Source: Stenogyne calaminthoides
Lineage: Eukaryota > Streptophyta > Magnoliopsida > Lamiales > Lamiaceae
Assembly: GCA_037126765.1 (NCBI GenBank)
Contig: JBBCBC010000016.1
Span: forward strand, 11,768,728 to 11,832,727
DNA: 64,000 nt
Direction: 5' to 3'
Shown here: positions 33,002 through 44,455 of the stretch, piece after piece
Position numbering within the stretch: position 1 is the stretch's first letter
Layout: each line of letters begins with the position of its first letter
Notes under the pieces: model-generated
What the model saw: only the letters and a program-made list of their open reading frames with translations
Database searches by the model: none
What the model was told of the DNA's origin: nothing
Translations under genes and position numbers: made by a program

Positions 33002-34358
33002 CTAGATATGGGTATAAACGTTACCAGGTGTCATACCCAGAGCCTCCATCAGCTTCACCGGAATGGACTCCTCAAATGGTTTGAAGCTGCCGGGTGTCTT
33101 GTAATGACCCTCGGTTTTCTTGGAACCTTTCTTGGGCTCCGCGACTTCCTTTGTCTCTGAGAGCCGGGTCTCTAGCAATTCCATGGTATGGATGAGGTCG
33201 CTGGCCCTTTTCTTGAAATTGGCGTAGCTGGTCGGGTAGTCAGCAGTCATGCGCCGCCATAGCTTGGTTCCTCTTCTGAGGCCAAATACTGCCCCCAGCA
33301 GCTTGGCCTAGTCCCCAATGGGGTCGCTTTCAATGATAAGTCTATCGATCCTCTCAACATATGATCGATCCGACTCCATCTCCCCCTGACGCATGTTCAT
33401 GAGCCTCTGCCTTCTCGCAGGTCGGGGCACCATCGCCATATAGTGGCCCAAGAATAATCGAGCCAGTTGCTCGAAAGTATCAATGGAGAGAGATGGCAGC
33501 GAAGTGTACCACATGTGGGCCTGGTCGCTCAGCGTCAGGGAGAAAAGTCTACACTTCGTCGCATCCGATGCCCCCATTGAGGCCATATACGCATTGTACT
33601 TCGCCATATGGACTCTGGGGTCTGTACTCCCGTTGTAGTGATCTAGAGCCGCTATGGGTAGGTGCCAGAGTGATTATAGTTCCCAAGGGTGAATCGGGGA
33701 TGACAAGGTCAGTGTTAGACCCAGACGGTCCATCCTGGTTACCCACCTTTTCCAATAGCTGTTGGACGGTCCTAGCCAACGCTGTGACCTGAGCGTCGCG
33801 AGGGTTACTGGCCCCCTGCCCGTGACCATGGTGGTATGCCGAATGTCTCGGCGATCCTCTGTGGTGCATGTCCAGGGCCATGGCAAGATCTCTTTCCACC
33901 TGTTCATCATGGCGTGGTTGAGAGTGAGCCTCGTCCTCGCCCCTCATGTGGGCCTTCCGGGCCGCTTGGCTTCCGAGGCTGGTGAATGCACTATTCGAAC
34001 CCGCTGGTTTGTCCAGGGTCCGGGGGTATTGAATGATGGCATGTTTAGCCGCATTGTACGCCAGTTGGCCCGTGGACCGTCCCTTTTCCGTCCTAACGCG
34101 TTTACCTTTGGAGGTTCCGGCGTCATGGGCTGTTTTCTTGGCTGGGGGTTGTTCCTCCTCAACGCCGAAATTGAGACATTTCTTGTTGAGGACGACCATC
34201 ACTGCTTTGGCATCCTCTGGTGTTTGGACAAGATTCCACCATTCGGGGGAACCAATCGGGGCTGCCCGATGAGTGGGCTGAGAACTCAGTGAAACCTCGA
34301 CTCCATCACGAACGTCGGTTTGATTCCCGATTACAGCTTTCCCCTGGTTGGTTGCCAT
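33002..34358 (-). pseudogene. Gypsy-2 gag
   Basis: Starts MATNQGKAVIGNQ (34358) and runs about 215 codons before frames shift near 33660. It continues in 33607-33308 (MAKYNAYMASMGASDATKCR, LTLSDQAHMWYTSLP) and 33250-33002 (TADYPTSYANFKKRASDLIH). The W-Y-T-S-L-P and F-L-x-H-Y segments are the retrotransposon gag core, which forms the particle around element RNA. Gypsy-1 and Gypsy-3 have the same order of blocks. Confidence 0.85.
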
Positions 34359-34445
34359 TTTGTTTTTCTTAGAGTTTGGAAGGTGAGGTCTCCTTGAGAA
34401 TTGTTGAAATTTCTCAAGAAATGTGTTCCCACAGAAGACGCCAAT

Positions 34446-35102
34446 TATTGTAACTGGTTTTTATCTACTCAGTTAAACAATAATTATTGTGAAATGTGTA
34501 TGCTAAAGGCAATCGAAACAGGGAAAGAGACAAAGAAGTTGGTGACCCGGTTCGTCTTTGGAATCAAACTACATCCGGGGGCATCCAAGCCAGGGAGAGG
34601 ATGTATGTATATACCTATAAGTCTAAGTTGTTCAACCTGTTACAGAGGTGGCCGTGGTGGCCTATTTATACTATGACTCCCACCCTTTGGGTGGGAATTT
34701 ACATAAGGAATAATGCCTATGAAAGGGCTACAATATTGGGAACCATTAATCTCACCTTGACCGGCCAGAAATCGTTCATCTTTAGCGTGCACCAATCGTG
34801 GAGCGGATGTGGAGGGCGGATTAGTGGCGTGTCGGGGGCTGTCATTGACCACGTGAACTGTATAATTATGGCTGGTGCAGGTCACTCCCGACTTGAGGAT
34901 ATAAAGCGGAAATCGCATCGCGACTTCCCGAACTGTCGACTACCCAAGTTGCCGACCTTTGCGACTTGAAGGTTTGGTCTTGTGGGAATTACGTGGGTTG
35001 ATCCCTTGGTCCCCTTGCCGAGGTTGCTTCATGCAGTCTTTGTTGGATTGTTTAGGATCCTTCGTGCCCAGGAGGGAGGTCGGGTTTATCCATGCTACAA
35101 TA
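34446..35102 (-). repeat. Gypsy-2 5' LTR
   Basis: The partner of 27333-27990. Its outer right end is CTACAATA and the left end TATTGTAAC, both changed from the canonical TG...CA. Next to it on the left, the minus strand reads AATTGGCGTCTTCTGTGGG, the primer-binding region. Confidence 0.88.
34663..34670 (-). promoter_or_regulatory. TATA box in Gypsy-2 5' LTR
   Basis: On the minus strand it reads TATAAATA in the context AGTATAAATAGGCCACC. It is placed within the LTR as expected for the promoter of the genomic RNA. Confidence 0.6.
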
Positions 35103-35437
35103 GAGGTCGGCAACATGTGGTTGACCAACCTTTGATATGTTGCCTCTGCATTTTTTAAGCCGAAGGGCATCCTTTTCCAACAATAGATATTCTTTTCGGT
35201 TAGGAACGATGTGTGTTTTCGATCCGACTCATGCATGGCTATTTGATGATAGCCTGCATAGGCGTCCATGAATGACATCATTTTGTGGCCAGCCGTGTTA
35301 TCTATCAAGTGGTCGATGTGAGGCATCTTGTCGGGGGTCGTCAATCTCTGCTTCGAGTAGAAACTCTTCTGGTTCGGGTCCCATTCTTGGGCCGAGGTCG
35401 ATGTGACTTCTCTTCTTGCTTGCTTTTTATTACTCAA
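35103..35437 (-). pseudogene. Gypsy-1 reverse transcriptase, first part
   Basis: Reads PHIDHLIDNTAGHKMMSFMD, AYAGYHQIAMHE, YCWKRMPFGLKNAEATYQR and LVNHMLPTS, and stops at the insertion point of Gypsy-2 (35102). The continuation, starting just before VEVYVDDIV, is at 27332. Upstream, 'cttgtcgggggtcgtc' (35325) joins the end of the protease region straight to 'atgcctcacatcgacc', so the RT N-terminus of about 150 residues is deleted compared with Gypsy-2. Confidence 0.85.
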
Positions 35438-35446
35438 TTCCTCACA

Positions 35447-36166
35447 TTATTTTTCACTATCTATTACAAGTATTTGTTTGCTAGATATCAATGCAAAATT
35501 GAAAAGAGACGAAGAATAAATCAAACAACCTTTTGCATCCACTTGGTCACCTTTAACGGTGCCGACCAGCCCACTCTTGGTGGGGAACTTTACACAGAAA
35601 TAAAAAGTTGAGGATGCAACCTTGTATTCATGCTCAAAAGGCCTCCCAAGAAAACCGTTATAGGAACTTGGGAGGTCGACAACTAGAAAATCTAACAGTC
35701 TAGTGGCCCTAACCTCATTATTTAAAGTGGAGACCAATTTGACAGCCAAATGGATCATGCCAGACGGCTTCACCGTTACATCCCCGAAGCCTTTCAGGAC
35801 GTGGTCACATGGGGTGATGTAGGCATCATAGTCCCCGAGCTGATCCAGAGTCTTCTTGAAAAGGATGTTGCAGAAAGCACCCCCGTCCACCAGCAGCCGA
35901 CACAAAGTACTCCCCATGATGTTTGCCTTAATCACCAGGGGATCGACATTCAGGTAGATTATTCCAACTTTGTCCTTCTCGCGAAACTCGATCGTGCTGG
36001 TTTCTTCCCCCACTGTAAAAACTGGCAGCACCTTTTTCCTGGCATTCTCTATTTCCCTTATCTCGGCCTTCATTCTCCGTTTGGATGAGGAGGTCGAGGA
36101 GAGTCCCCCAACTGTCCCAAGTGGGGAGAGGGTGTGTATGACGCGACCTCCCGCGTCCTCGGGCAT
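35447..36166 (-). pseudogene. Gypsy-1 protease region
   Basis: A 239-codon frame with STLCRLLVDGGAFCNILFKK, the same D-G-G retropepsin motif as Gypsy-2. LDFLVVDLPSSYNGFLGRP and FYFCVKFPTKSGLVGTVKG follow. It would cut the polyprotein. A stop after VIDSEK (35447) ends it. Confidence 0.82.
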
Positions 36167-36229
36167 GGGCAGAATAGGTTGTTCCCCCTATCCTACTCTC
36201 TGATCGGCGTTTCTTGGGGCGGGCTCCGC

Positions 36230-37832
36230 CTATCGGGGATGATCTACCTGTTGGCAACCTCTCTGAGCGCGATCATGGTCCCTCTGAGGTCGCTTGACAA
36301 ACTCATCTAATAAACCATCTTCGTATAACCTCCAGAGTCGGGGGAGCAGATCTTTGCACTCGCTTGTGTAGTGGCCCACCTGTTCGTGGAAGTGGCAGAA
36401 CTTATTGGGGTTTAATTTGCCTTTGTTCTTGATGGGGGCAAGGTGGGAGAAGTAATTCCCGCTCTCTGATCTGAGTGTAAACAAGTATAGGTGTCATGCC
36501 CAATGCCTCCATCAGCTTGACTGGGATGTTCTCTTCGAATGGCTTGAAGCTGTCGGGTGCCTTGTAGTGGCCCCCGATTTTCTTGGAGCTTTTCCTTGAG
36601 TCTACGACTTCCTTGTCATCGGATAGTCGGGACTCCAGAAGTTCCAATGTGTGGATCAAGTCACTGGCTCGCCTTCGGAAATCAGCGTAGCTAACCGGGT
36701 ATTCAGCGGTCATGCGCCGCCACAACTTGGTTCCCATTTTGAGGCCAGAAACGGCCCCAAGCAAATTTATCTCGTCTCCTATGGGGTCACCTTCGAGTAT
36801 GAGTTTGTCAATCCTTTCAATGTAGGACCGATCTGATTCTGTTTTCCCTTGTCGAGTGTTCATCAATTGTTGCCTGGTCGCAGGTCGGGGGTGCCAAGGC
36901 CATGAAATGAGTCAAGAATAATCTGGCAAGCTGCTCGAACGTGTCCACCGAGAAAGGTGGTAGCGAGGTAAACCATTGGTGAGCTTGGTCGCTCAGAGTT
37001 AGAGAGAAGAGTCGACACTTAGTAGCGGCGGATTCTCCCATAGAGGCCATGTAGGAATTATATTTCGCTACATGGACCCTTGGGTCGGAGCTTCCGTTGT
37101 AGCGATCTAGAGCCGATGTGTTGATTTTCCTTTGGGTAGGTGCCAAAGTGACCATGGTCCCTAGTGGGGAGTCTGGGATGGTGAGGCTATTGCCTATTCC
37201 CACTGACCCGTTCTGATTCTCAGCTCGTCCGAGAAGTTGCTGGACCGTTCGGGCTAGTGCTGCAATCTGTACGTCACGATGGTCTTTGGTCGGAAAGGTT
37301 GTTCGTGGGTCACCATGGTGGATTGTCGAGCCTCTTGGTAATTCATCATGATGCATGTTCAAAGCCATTGCAAGGTCTCGTTCCACCTGGTCAGCATGTC
37401 GAGGGTGGGATTGTGCCTAATCCTCAACAACCATCGGAGCTTTCTGGGCCCCTTGGTTTCCAAGACAGTTGAACACATTGTCCGACCCCGCTGGCTTTTC
37501 CTAAAGTCGGTGATTCTGAACGATGGCGTGTTTTGCCGGGTCATATGTTAGTTGACCCGTCAACTGCCCTTGTTTAAAATGGGCAGCCTTTCCTTTCGAG
37601 GCCCCGACATCGCGCGCGGCCTTCCTCATCGGAGGTCGCTCTTCTTCGTCGTCATAGGTGAGACGTTTCTTGTTGAGGATGGCCATTATGGCCTTTGCGT
37701 CCTCCAGCATTTGGACTAGGTTCAACAGTCAGGAGTGTTCCCCGGGATCGCCTGGTACGAACTCAGGGAGGCTTCGGCACCATCATGGGCATCAGTTTCG
37801 TGTCCGGTGGTGTTGCCTTGGTTGATCGCCAT
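36230..37832 (-). pseudogene. Gypsy-1 gag
   Basis: The start at 37832 (MAINQGNTTG) is chosen by agreement with Gypsy-2 and Gypsy-3. Blocks on the minus strand: EDAKAIMAILNKKRLTYDDE (37700), MALNMHHDELPRGSTIHHGD (37380), MVTLAPTQRKINTSALDRY (37150), DQAHQWFTSLPPFSVDTFEQ (36990), then NPNKFCHFHEQVGHYTSEC (about 36415) as zinc-knuckle-like motif. Several frame changes and a stop near 37730 and 37500 break it. Confidence 0.82.
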
Positions 37833-37900
37833 TTAGAGGAGATGGATCTTCTAAGGATTTAGGGGCAAATCGATAGAAATTTTCCACAGACGGCGCTAAT

Positions 37901-38480
37901 TGTTGTGCCCGGTTATAACTCACGGCCAACAAATATCGATTAACAAGCAAGATCAATAAAAGACGATAAATCTAACAAGCAACATCGGAATTTGGTTACC
38001 CAATTCGTCTTTTGAATAAGACTATGTCTGGGGGCGCCCAAGCTAGGATTCTTTTATTACTTTTTCTACCTAATACGCTAAGTTGTTCTTCCTTTACAAT
38101 GAATGATACATGAAGTATATATAGACAAAGAATTAGGTTAAGAGTCTCCATGCGCTTCTTTCGCGGGCTTGATAGGGCTTCAGCCGCCAAGGCTAGGGTT
38201 TTCTTAGCTGATCCGCGAATCCTGCTCCTGGATAAACTTGCCTTGCTTACGCTCTGCTATGTCCGAACCATTAACTACCCATATTTTTTCCATATTTATC
38301 TCTTCACCGACTTCGGGCTGAAGTCGCCTCCGACCTGCGCACGTCTCTAAGTCATCTCCGACCTGCTTATCCTTCTAAGTCGTCTTGCGACCTGCATACT
38401 CCTTTAAGTATCCTCGCGACCTAGATGGCCCAGGCAAGGTCACCTTAAGCGACTTAGATGGATTAATCCATGGTACAACA
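37901..38480 (-). repeat. Gypsy-1 5' LTR
   Basis: The partner of 20851-21431. TATATATA at 38116-38123 is the likely TATA box for the minus strand. Directly inside (37900 downwards) the minus strand reads ATTAGCGCCGTCTGTGG, a primer-binding segment shared in form with Gypsy-3 (TTTGGCGGCGTCTGTGG). Confidence 0.88.
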
Positions 38481-39410
38481 GTATTAGTATACCCATCCGA
38501 GAAACCGTTTGATGTAAGTCCACAATATGTGTCTGCGGGTGTCTCGGTTAGTGGGAGCGATGCGATACTCCTTTGACTTGAGGTCAATTCGCACAACATG
38601 TGTGGAGTGATAAACTTACCGACGCTTGCACCCTTCCATGGGTAGATATGACTTGAATTGGGTTCATCATGAAGTGCATGTGCGTGGTAGTTGAGCTAAG
38701 AATAGGATTCATTCCTTAATGTGGATTTAGAGAGAATACTCATATTCTCATCATAATTGGATCTAAGTCATCGGCTGATGCACGTCAACTTAGACTTTGT
38801 GGCTAAGTGTGACATACATGATCAATTAGTGATTAGAGATAATATGATTAAGTTATTTGAATAGACACTTCATCATGTTCAAGACATAATCGAGTATTCG
38901 CGAATGAAAGGAGGAAATCGTAATAGCCCATGTTTCGGTTCCAGGTAGTTGCATGTTTCTCGCAACGTACCTCATATATTGAGAATGTCTGATTTACTGT
39001 CTAGGGTTCAATTAAGACCGTTAGATTGACTAATCGCTCGATATATGAGGTCATATGGGTCATACAACAAGTAGTTCCCTTTTACGGATTATAGTTGGTT
39101 GATTAAATGTTAAATTGGATTTAATATTTAATTTATGGAGAATTAATTAATAATAGATTAATTTGGAATTAATTATTATTAATGTTTAATTAAATTTGGA
39201 TCTAATTAAATAGGATTCCCAATAATAATAATATTGGAATATTATTATAGGATTTAATATATATGGAATCAAATCCGTAGAGATTTGATATACATGAAAA
39301 TTAAATCCGTAGAGATTTTATATTTGGGAAATAAATCTGGGAGATTTATTTTATAAGATTAGAGATTTTTTCCTAATCAGGTTAGCTTAAGATTTAAGAT
39401 GGGTCTCCCC

Positions 39411-39418
39411 TATATATA
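39411..39418 (+). promoter_or_regulatory. TATA box of Copia-A1 5' LTR, cut off by an insertion
   Basis: TATATATA after GTCTCCCC. Solo LTR A3 inserted right behind it (39423), so the normal transcription start region has been moved 1.5 kb away. Confidence 0.5.
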
Positions 39419-39422
39419 TGAG

Positions 39423-40969
39423 TGTTGGAATATATAGGCACGTAAACACGTTATACATGCGCAGCGGAAACAAATAGTTCACCAACAACGGACAATTAAT
39501 TGCTTTTAACGAATGCGATTAAACATAACAAGAAATCTTATAGTATTTCAATAGCAGATTTCTCAACTACGGTATCCACGTAATCCCCGTAGACAGAGTT
39601 GCACAGATCTGTCAGTGTTGAATCTGAGACGGAATTTGCTAGGAAAACTCCTATCCTAGATTTTATGGAGAAACTAGGTTTTCTTGTTGTAGTAAATAAT
39701 GAATCCCGGGACCTCATATATATAGGGAGAGATTAGCTTATATATTAAGAAAATCTTTATTAGGAAGATAATTCCTAATCTTGAAAACCATATCTCAAAG
39801 ATATGTTTTTCCCTACATATATTTTCCTACAATAATACTCCATAATATTATTTTGGGATTCCTATTTAACTAAATCCAATTTAATTAAATAGTAATAATA
39901 ATTAATTCCAAATTATTATATTATTAATTCTTCATAAATTAAATATTAAATCTAATTTAATACTTAATCAACCAACTATAATCCGTACACGGGAGTTACT
40001 TGTTGTGTGACCCATAGGCCCTCATGTATCGAGCGATTAGTCAAACTAACGGTCTTAATTGAACCCTAGACAATAAATCAGACAATCTCAATATATGAGG
40101 TATGTTGGGAGAAACGTGCAACTACCTGTAACTGTAACATGGGCTATTGCGATTTCCTCCTTTCATTCACGAATACTCGATTAGCCTTAAACATGATGAA
40201 GTGTCTATTCAAATAGCTTAATCGATTATCTCGAATCACTAATTGATCATTAGTGTCACCTTTGGTCACAAAGTCCAAGGTGAAGTGCATTGGCCAATGA
40301 CTTTGATCCAGTTATGACGAGAAGATGAGTATTCTCTCTAAATTCACTTTGAGGAATGAATCCTTATCTTGGTTCAACTACCACGCACATGCATTTCGTG
40401 ATGAACCCAATCCAAGCCATATCTACCCATGGAAGGGTGTAAGCGTCGGTCATGGTCAAAGTTCATCACTCCACACATGTCGTGCGTATTGATCTCAAGT
40501 CAAAGGAGTATCGCATCGCTCCCACTAACCGAGACACCCGTAGACACATATAGTGGAACTACATCAAATGGTTGCTCGGATGGATATACCAAAACCCTCT
40601 AATGTATTTGTGCATCCATCATGATATACCTAGTATCTCATAGTAAGTGAGATCTTACTACACTCTCTAAGAGTATGATGCAGATCGCACACCGATCTCC
40701 ATTGCATCATCGATATCCCATTCTCGATGATCCTTGATCGGGGCTGTTTGAGAATCATGCTTAAGTCATTTGAGTTCTCACGTACTCAATGACAACAGTG
40801 ATTCAAGGGAACACAGATAAGAACAATTGCAAACAATCAAACATAATATTCTAATAAGTGTAATGCCATACATTTAATATTAAATAAATAATAATATTAA
40901 ACCAACACTGAATATTATCTTAGTATTATGTCCATACAAAGGATTATCTCTAGGACACTAACACTAACA
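39423..40969 (-). mobile_element. Solo LTR of Copia-A (A3), inverted, inside the A1 LTR
   Basis: 1,547 bp from TGTTGGAATATATAGGC to CACTAACACTAACA, the reverse complement of a full A-family LTR. ATGAG at 39418-39422 and at 40970-40974 is a perfect target duplication. There is no internal region, so unequal recombination between its two LTRs has removed the body. Confidence 0.92.
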
Positions 40970-41257
40970 ATGAGCTCTTGGGAATTCATAAAACAAGGAT
41001 TCATATTTTCTCCATAAAATCTAGAATATGAATTTTCCTAGCAAATTCCGTCTCAGATTCAACGCTGACAAATCTGTACAAGTCCGTGAACGGGGATTAC
41101 ATGGATACCATAGTAGAGAAATATGCGCACGGTTTATTGTAAGGTTTCTCTTTATGTTTATATGTATTCAATTATGTAATTACGTGTTCGTTGTTGGTGA
41201 TCTGTTTATTTTTGCTGCGTATGTATTACGTGTTTACGTGCCTCTAAATTTCAACAG

Positions 41258-41271
41258 TGGTGTCAGAGCTT
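41258..41271 (+). other. Primer-binding site of Copia-A1
   Basis: TGGTGTCAGAGCTT follows the LTR end by one base. It is the initiator-Met tRNA site TGGTATCAGAGC with one change. Confidence 0.8.
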
Positions 41272-43294
41272 CAGGCTCTTGATTAATTGTTAATTGATTG
41301 ATTTGTAAAATAATTTATTTTTTATAAATCAAAGCGTACGGTCAATTTGATCGACCGCACGACTGTAATGTTAATTGGGTGTGTTAGACACACCATAACT
41401 TAATTATATGGGTTTGTGTGTTTGGTTATTTGTTTTAATTAAACAAACCTCTCCCCTCTTTTGATAACTTGCTCGCCTCGTCTTCCTCGCCTGGTTAGGG
41501 TTTTCTGCGAAAACTCATCGTCTCCATCCGCCTTGCCCTTCGCCGTTTCGTGTTTTATAGCGAGCAACCAGGGCTTCTCTTGTGTCGGCGGTGGTATGCC
41601 ACGACTTGCGTCGCCCGCGGGGTGCCGCGATGGAGTGAATCCAAATGGGTTAGACCCGCAGAAGCTTGACGTGATTCGGCACAGCTTGAGCCACGATTCA
41701 TCGTCCTCGGCAGTGGCGTCATCGTTCTGATGACTATGCTTCTGGTTCGACGTGTTTTACGGTGGAATGCCACCGCGTTGCTTCGTCTCTTCGTCTATCA
41801 CTCTTTGATGCTTCGCGATGCGCCTCCCCACGCTCCTAATCCGTCTTCCTTCATCTCTGGTTCGACCTCTGACGAGGTTACTGTTTCCAATTTGGGGTTT
41901 ATGACATCGAGTTGCCTGCGTGCGCCTAGCGGCGGCGGCGACTCAAGTGCAAGCTCTGCTGCCTCACGTCAGTAATTTTTAAAAAATGTACAAACTATTT
42001 TTTGGGTTTTTGGCACCATGGTTTGTCTGATTTGGTTGGACTATTTCGATTAACCTGGATGATCTGAAATTTTAATTGACTGTTCATATGATTAATTGGA
42101 TTAATTCTGATGAACTGAGGTTGAATTGTTGGTTTCGATTGTCCCGAATGGAGAGACAGGGTTTTGTGGGCAGTGATGAGGGAGATATTGTTTTACAAAT
42201 TGAATTTCAAATAGGCCCCTCCGTGCAAATTTTAAAAATTGCACTTGAGCCCCTATATTTATTAATTAAAGTTAAATTGGATTTAATTTGTTAGAATTAA
42301 AATTTGGGTTTTAATAATACATATTAGTTGGACTAATGACGAACTTAATTAATTGGATTAATTAAAAGCTAATATTAATAATGAATTTAATTATTAAAAT
42401 TAATTTTAAAATTCTGGTTTAGAGAATTAAACGAATTATTAATTCCCACTTGGTTAACGTGTTTCATATTCTGTTAATGCACTTTATAGTCCGCATTATA
42501 AATGTTTGGGTAGGCAGCGCCCAATAATTATCGGACCGTATTATATGTTTGGGTAGATGACGCCCATATAAGTGTTAGTCCGTATGAAATCATGTTTGGG
42601 TAGGCGACATCCAATAATTATTCAAATGTGATATAGATTAACATGTTGGATCTCGATTAAGCAATTGATACCCCAACTTTAAAACGTTCCTCACTAAAAA
42701 TGATTTTCATTAAATTGAACGATACCTTCCATCTAAAATGTTCTTCACTAAAATGTTTGGATCTCGATTAAATCAGAGATTTTGTTCCAATGAGTATTTA
42801 AGGCCCAAGTCTTTTGCTCAGATCTACATCTAATGGGACTTTTATAGGGACACGAAGTGTCGCCGCTTGATGGTTGTAAATGAACTTGACTTTGTTTCAC
42901 CAGCCCAAGTAGGGAAATGAAAGTTAGGGGGCATCCTATTGAACTAGGTTCAATCAACTAGGAGTTGCAGTTTTGCAATTGGTTTGGAACCTATCAGTTC
43001 TATAATTGTAGTAATCAGCCCAAGTAAATATTGTAATAATAGGAATGTGGATCCTAGTCCATTATGATTTATATTAGATATAAATTCGTATTCTTCCGAT
43101 GAGGTCGTTGAATATGTGAAAATAATGGAGACAAAATAAATATAAAAGAAAGGCCATGTTTATTTTGATTGCTGAATATTGATCATAGGAATTATGTGTT
43201 TAATTCTCGTTTTATTTTATTTCTCTTGGTTAGTTGAAATGTATAACTGTTATTGAGATGTATATTGGAAACAAACAATTAACTAGGTCAAATT
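41272..43294 (+). other. Untranslated leader of Copia-A1
   Basis: Long leader without a meaningful frame. A more GC-rich part at 41460-41970 is rich in CTTCGTC-type blocks. At 42505-42615 'gtttgggtagg(c/a)gacgccca' is repeated three times about 55 bp apart, a small internal tandem repeat. Confidence 0.55.
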
Positions 43295-44455
43295 TCTCTA
43301 GACTGGCACCGAAACATGTGTTTGGTGCTAAGGCAAGAAAAGATTGAGTACGTGTTGGACACGCCAATCCAAGTTACCCCTGAATCTAGTTCCCTGAGGC
43401 AGCCACATTTGATGTAGCAGCTCAGAAGAATCATCAAGAGGATGATTCCCAAGCTCAGTGTGTGATGTTGTTCGGCATGACTCCCGATATACATAGGCAA
43501 CATGAGAAAATGAGTCCCTTCTAGATGCTCAAGCATCTGAAGGATCTCTTTGATTCTGAATCTCATTCTGAGATTTATGAAGTGATGAGAGATCTGAAAG
43601 GAAGATTTCACCTCATGTGCTAATGATGATAGGCATAATTGAGAAACTTGGTAATTTAGGCAATGAGCTAAAGGACCAACATTTTCATTTATGCTATCCT
43701 CCATTGCTCCCGAATTCATATTTCAGCTTCATTGTGAACAACAATATGAATAAGATGGATGTGACCATGCCTGAACTTCACAATGTGCTCAAGAATTTTG
43801 ACTTCACTATCACTAAGATGGTGTTCAAAAGAAGGAGCAGGTAAAGATGGATGTGTGCCTCTACTGTAAGTAGAAGAGGGCACCAGAAGAAGGACTGTAA
43901 GGTTCTGGTTGCTGAAAAGAAGGCAATGGGTGCTTCTAGCACTAGAACATGTATGTTTTTTATTAAGATAAACATGTCCACTAATACACTAATTGTTTGG
44001 TATTAGATACCAGATGTGGCTCTCACATTTGTACGAATGTGAAGGGACTCATGTGTCTTAGGGCAGTTAGGCCGGGTGAAGTCATCTTACACATGAAAAT
44101 GGAGCAAGAATTGCTACTGAACGCGTGGGGACTTAGATTTACCCTCTGGTTTTAGCTTAGAATAGAATAATTGTTATTTTGTTCCTTCTATAACCCGCAA
44201 CATTATTTACGTTCCTATGTTAGTCATTGAGGGATATTTCCTTCCATTTTGTAAATAATAATTGTTATTTACGCTTAATGGTGTGGTTTATGGTAATGCC
44301 CCTTTATTAAATGGTTTATAATGTTGAACTTTGGATATACTGTTCTTAATATACAAGATAAAAGACTCAAACTTAGTAATCATGAAAACCCAACTTACTT
44401 ATGGCATTGTAGACTTGGTCATGCAAATGAGAAAATAATTGCAAGGTTAAGGTAG
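43295..44455 (+). pseudogene. Copia-A1 gag and protease, heavily decayed
   Basis: Scattered pieces in several frames: 'EKIEYVLDTPI' (about 43342), a gag block around 43490-43615, and a decayed protease near 43998 reading V-L-D-T-R-C-G-S-H-I-C. There the glycine of the D-T-G active site is arginine. The GAG-pre-integrase part follows (44385-44500: LWHCRLGHANEK, then CESCLKGKM). Nothing here could be translated as one protein. Confidence 0.6.

Larger units (their letters stand above)
27333..35102 (-). mobile_element. Gypsy-2, Tat-lineage LTR retrotransposon nested in Gypsy-1 RT
   Basis: LTRs 27333-27990 (658 bp) and 34446-35102 (657 bp). GAGGT at 27328-27332 and 35103-35107 is a perfect target duplication. 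The left LTR has intact ends TGTTGTAAC and CTACAACA; the right has decayed ends TATTGTAAC and CTACAATA. All genes run on the minus strand. Order: gag, protease, RT, RNase H, second RNase H, integrase, 3' LTR. Only about 760 bp separate integrase from the 3' LTR, against about 3.5 kb in Gypsy-1, because the antisense gene is nearly absent. Confidence 0.9.
20851..38480 (-). mobile_element. Gypsy-1, Tat-lineage LTR retrotransposon, nested in Copia-A1 LTR
   Basis: LTRs of 581 bp (20851-21431) and 580 bp (37901-38480) begin TGTTGTGCCCG and end GGTACAACA on the plus strand. GTATT at 20846-20850 and 38481-38485 is a perfect target duplication. Gag, protease, RT, two RNase H segments and integrase read on the minus strand from right to left, so the 5' LTR is the right one. 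The purine tract next to the 3' LTR reads on the plus strand as ATTGCCCCTCAAGT (21432). The dual RNase H order and the antisense gene between integrase and 3' LTR are marks of the Tat lineage. About 450 bp of RT is deleted, and Gypsy-2 sits in what remains. Confidence 0.9.
20475..41256 (+). repeat. 5' LTR of Copia-A1, in three pieces
   Basis: The pieces are 20475-20850, 38481-39422 and 40970-41256 (one target duplication copy each counted with its insertion). Joined, they amount to about 1.6 kb. Starts TGTTAG, ends TCAACA. The order was checked against the inverted complete copy at 39423-40969, which contains the same blocks, for example 'agatactaggtatctcat', 'gggagcgatgcgatactcc' and the TATA region. 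Promoter function is destroyed here by the insertions. Confidence 0.85.

Noticed and set aside
33762..34292. 176-codon plus-strand frame
   Set aside because: It is the shadow of Gypsy-2 gag, which has clear family motifs on the minus strand.
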